Position numbers and translations under genes: made by a program. 64,000 nucleotides of DNA from the NCBI GenBank assembly GCA_948470475.1, contig OX419342.1, positions 26,964,854-27,028,853 of the forward strand, read 5' to 3'. Positions 63,801 through 64,000 of the stretch are shown here, piece by piece. Position 1 is the stretch's first letter. Each line of letters opens with the position of its first letter. Under the pieces are notes generated by a model. It was given only the letters and a program-made list of their open reading frames with translations, was not told the DNA's origin and did no database searches. Source of the stretch: Galaxea fascicularis (lineage: Eukaryota; Cnidaria; Anthozoa; Scleractinia; Euphylliidae).

Positions 63801-64000
63801 AAAACATCGATTTCTCATTAAAGGAACTAATCTGATCATTAATATCTTCCTCGACCATGTATCTACTAGTCGGTAGTCGAGTAAGAAAGTTTGAATCGGG
63901 GTTAAGATTATTTGAGAGTGGATCAAATAATCCGGGCTCGGCTATAGGATTGTATAAGAGCGATTCGAGACGATCACCGTTATAATTTAAAGTGCCATGA
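60834..64000 (-). mobile_element. LINE (CR1/L2-like non-LTR retrotransposon), 5' end off window
   Basis: Antisense to the Gly-rich gene. The coding frame is followed by ~125 bp of 3' sequence ending at a short A/T tract (about 60825-60834 on +). The endonuclease and reverse transcriptase order, with no RNase H recognised, fits the CR1/L2 superfamily. It seems to sit in the intron after exon 10. Confidence 0.85.
60958..64000 (-). CDS. Endonuclease-reverse transcriptase polyprotein of the LINE (partial)
   Basis: At least 966 codons from the first in-window ATG (63858). The frame also stays open upstream to the window edge, so the N-terminus is incomplete here. The APE-type endonuclease occupies about 20-250, with S-E-T-W-L, Y-R-P-P-N, G-D-F-N-L-D and S-D-H-L-P motifs. 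The reverse transcriptase occupies about 500-780, with Y-R-P-I-S-L-L-P, F-L-D-L-S-K-A-F-D-T, G-V-P-Q-G-S-I-L-G-P and the catalytic F-A-D-D. No internal stop, so a recent copy. Reverse-transcribes its own RNA at a nicked target. Confidence 0.92.
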   Translation of the reverse strand, partial: HGTLNYNGDRLESLLYNPIAEPGLFDPLSNNLNPDSNFLTRLPTSRYMVEEDINDQISSFNEKSMFSILHLNARSLLKNLDQLNLILKNLKRAFSVVGVSETWLTDCSSELVNITGYNFVSNHRKSKIGGGVGIYLRNDIEYKVLKECKFSDSEVIESIFVEITVPQGKNIIVGCVYRPPNQNSALFLEKFNDILSIITKDNKHCYVMGDFNLDLLRYNHHVPTQEFVDSLFSHALFPLISKPTRLTSYSATLIDNIFTNNLSQNVLNGIVLNDLSDHLPVFAYFGSETLTRKKEKKILTRVINATSLEKFNETLSKTNWSLLILGDDPNKAYNDFISEYCRIYEACFPLKVIKGKQMNKSYSPWLSRGLLKSINEKNRLYKKFVRSSTTSCELKYKAYKNKLNHLIRIAKRVYYDSKLEDAKNDLRTTWKLLNEVINKSKNYPSPPSSFKSDGKTITDPMDIADRFCKYFTNIGPNLASAIPSENSATFRSFLGSRDYPPITLKPTDIRELQNICSMFSPRKAPGYDNISMRVIQHSFHLISTPLVNIINLSLSKGTFPEKLKIGKVIPIYKTEDPSLFVNYRPISLLPNFSKFFEKVMYNRLVDFAETNEIFYLRQFGFRKNHSTSHALIHLLNKISSAIDRHETTVGIFLDLSKAFDTLNHEILFSKLEHYGIRDVALQWINSYFSNRYQFVQFNQTCSTMQTIKCGVPQGSILGPLFFILYINDLPNASELIDLLLFADDTSIFYSHSNPNTLESVLNDELKNIEVWLRCNKLSVNVKKTTYLIFKPRQKKCNHKFSISFGGQLLIQTNATKFLGVYIDEHLTWKDHISYLCKQMSKSIGMLFRSRFYLSSKTKLTLYYSLIYPYITYCNSTWSSTYVTNLNRIYCLQKRAVRAITNSDYRAHSAPLFSKLGILDIFQINTFQIAKFMYYFHNNLLPPLFANLFQTNSQIHRYSTRTANNYRAHHCRTNLKKFTILYQGPKIWNSLPVTITSLSSFPNFKKKLLEFLIK

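Overview
The window is metazoan nuclear DNA, probably from an anthozoan cnidarian (coral or sea anemone). AT-rich host DNA carries spliced genes, tRNA-derived SINEs, MITE-like elements and a LINE. Set into it are two GC-rich, virus-like DNA transposons of the Maverick/Polinton (adintovirus-like) group. The host lineage is an inference from repeat types and gene style, not proven.

Element E1 (1-4158, cut by the left window edge) is read on the + strand: the tail of the packaging ATPase, two small adenovirus pX/mu-like basic proteins, a frameshifted basic protein, a conserved 105-residue protein, an acidic repeat protein, a phospholipase A2 protein, ~120-bp tandem repeats and a terminus. Element E2 (19619-38038, 18.4 kb) is complete and lies in the opposite orientation. 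It has a perfect 6-bp target duplication (ACGATA), long terminal inverted repeats (3.5 and 3.7 kb) and a virion gene set on the - strand: integrase with chromodomain, major capsid protein, two related penton-like proteins, adenain-like protease, FtsK/HerA-type ATPase, two pX-like proteins and PLA2. I see no DNA polymerase B gene anywhere in E2, which is unusual for this group. Nearly every E2 gene has its own TATA-like box 30-50 bp upstream.

The most unusual part is inside the E2 terminal repeats. Each carries an array of short modules encoding an I-P-G-H-x-L-x-C ... C-x-C motif. Each module is preceded by a pyrimidine tract plus CAG, and most are followed by GTAAGT/GTGAGT-like sequence, with spacers of only 16-36 nt. 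The array is followed by an open frame ending in nine arginines. The two repeats differ in module number and module sequence although their flanks are nearly identical, and E1 lacks the block altogether.

Host part. 4159-19612 is mostly non-coding with two unrecognised single-exon genes (11215-11802 and 17801-18730) and repeats. 38850-47390 (- strand) holds two paralogous two-exon genes for two-TM proteins resembling BK-channel beta subunits; the larger intron contains a hAT-like non-autonomous element. 52740-60692 (+) is a ten-exon gene for a secreted Gly-rich protein whose splice phases all agree. A LINE with an open endonuclease-reverse transcriptase frame (antisense, running off the right edge) sits just downstream of its last visible exon. 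MITEs, foldback elements, SINEs and microsatellites fill the remainder.
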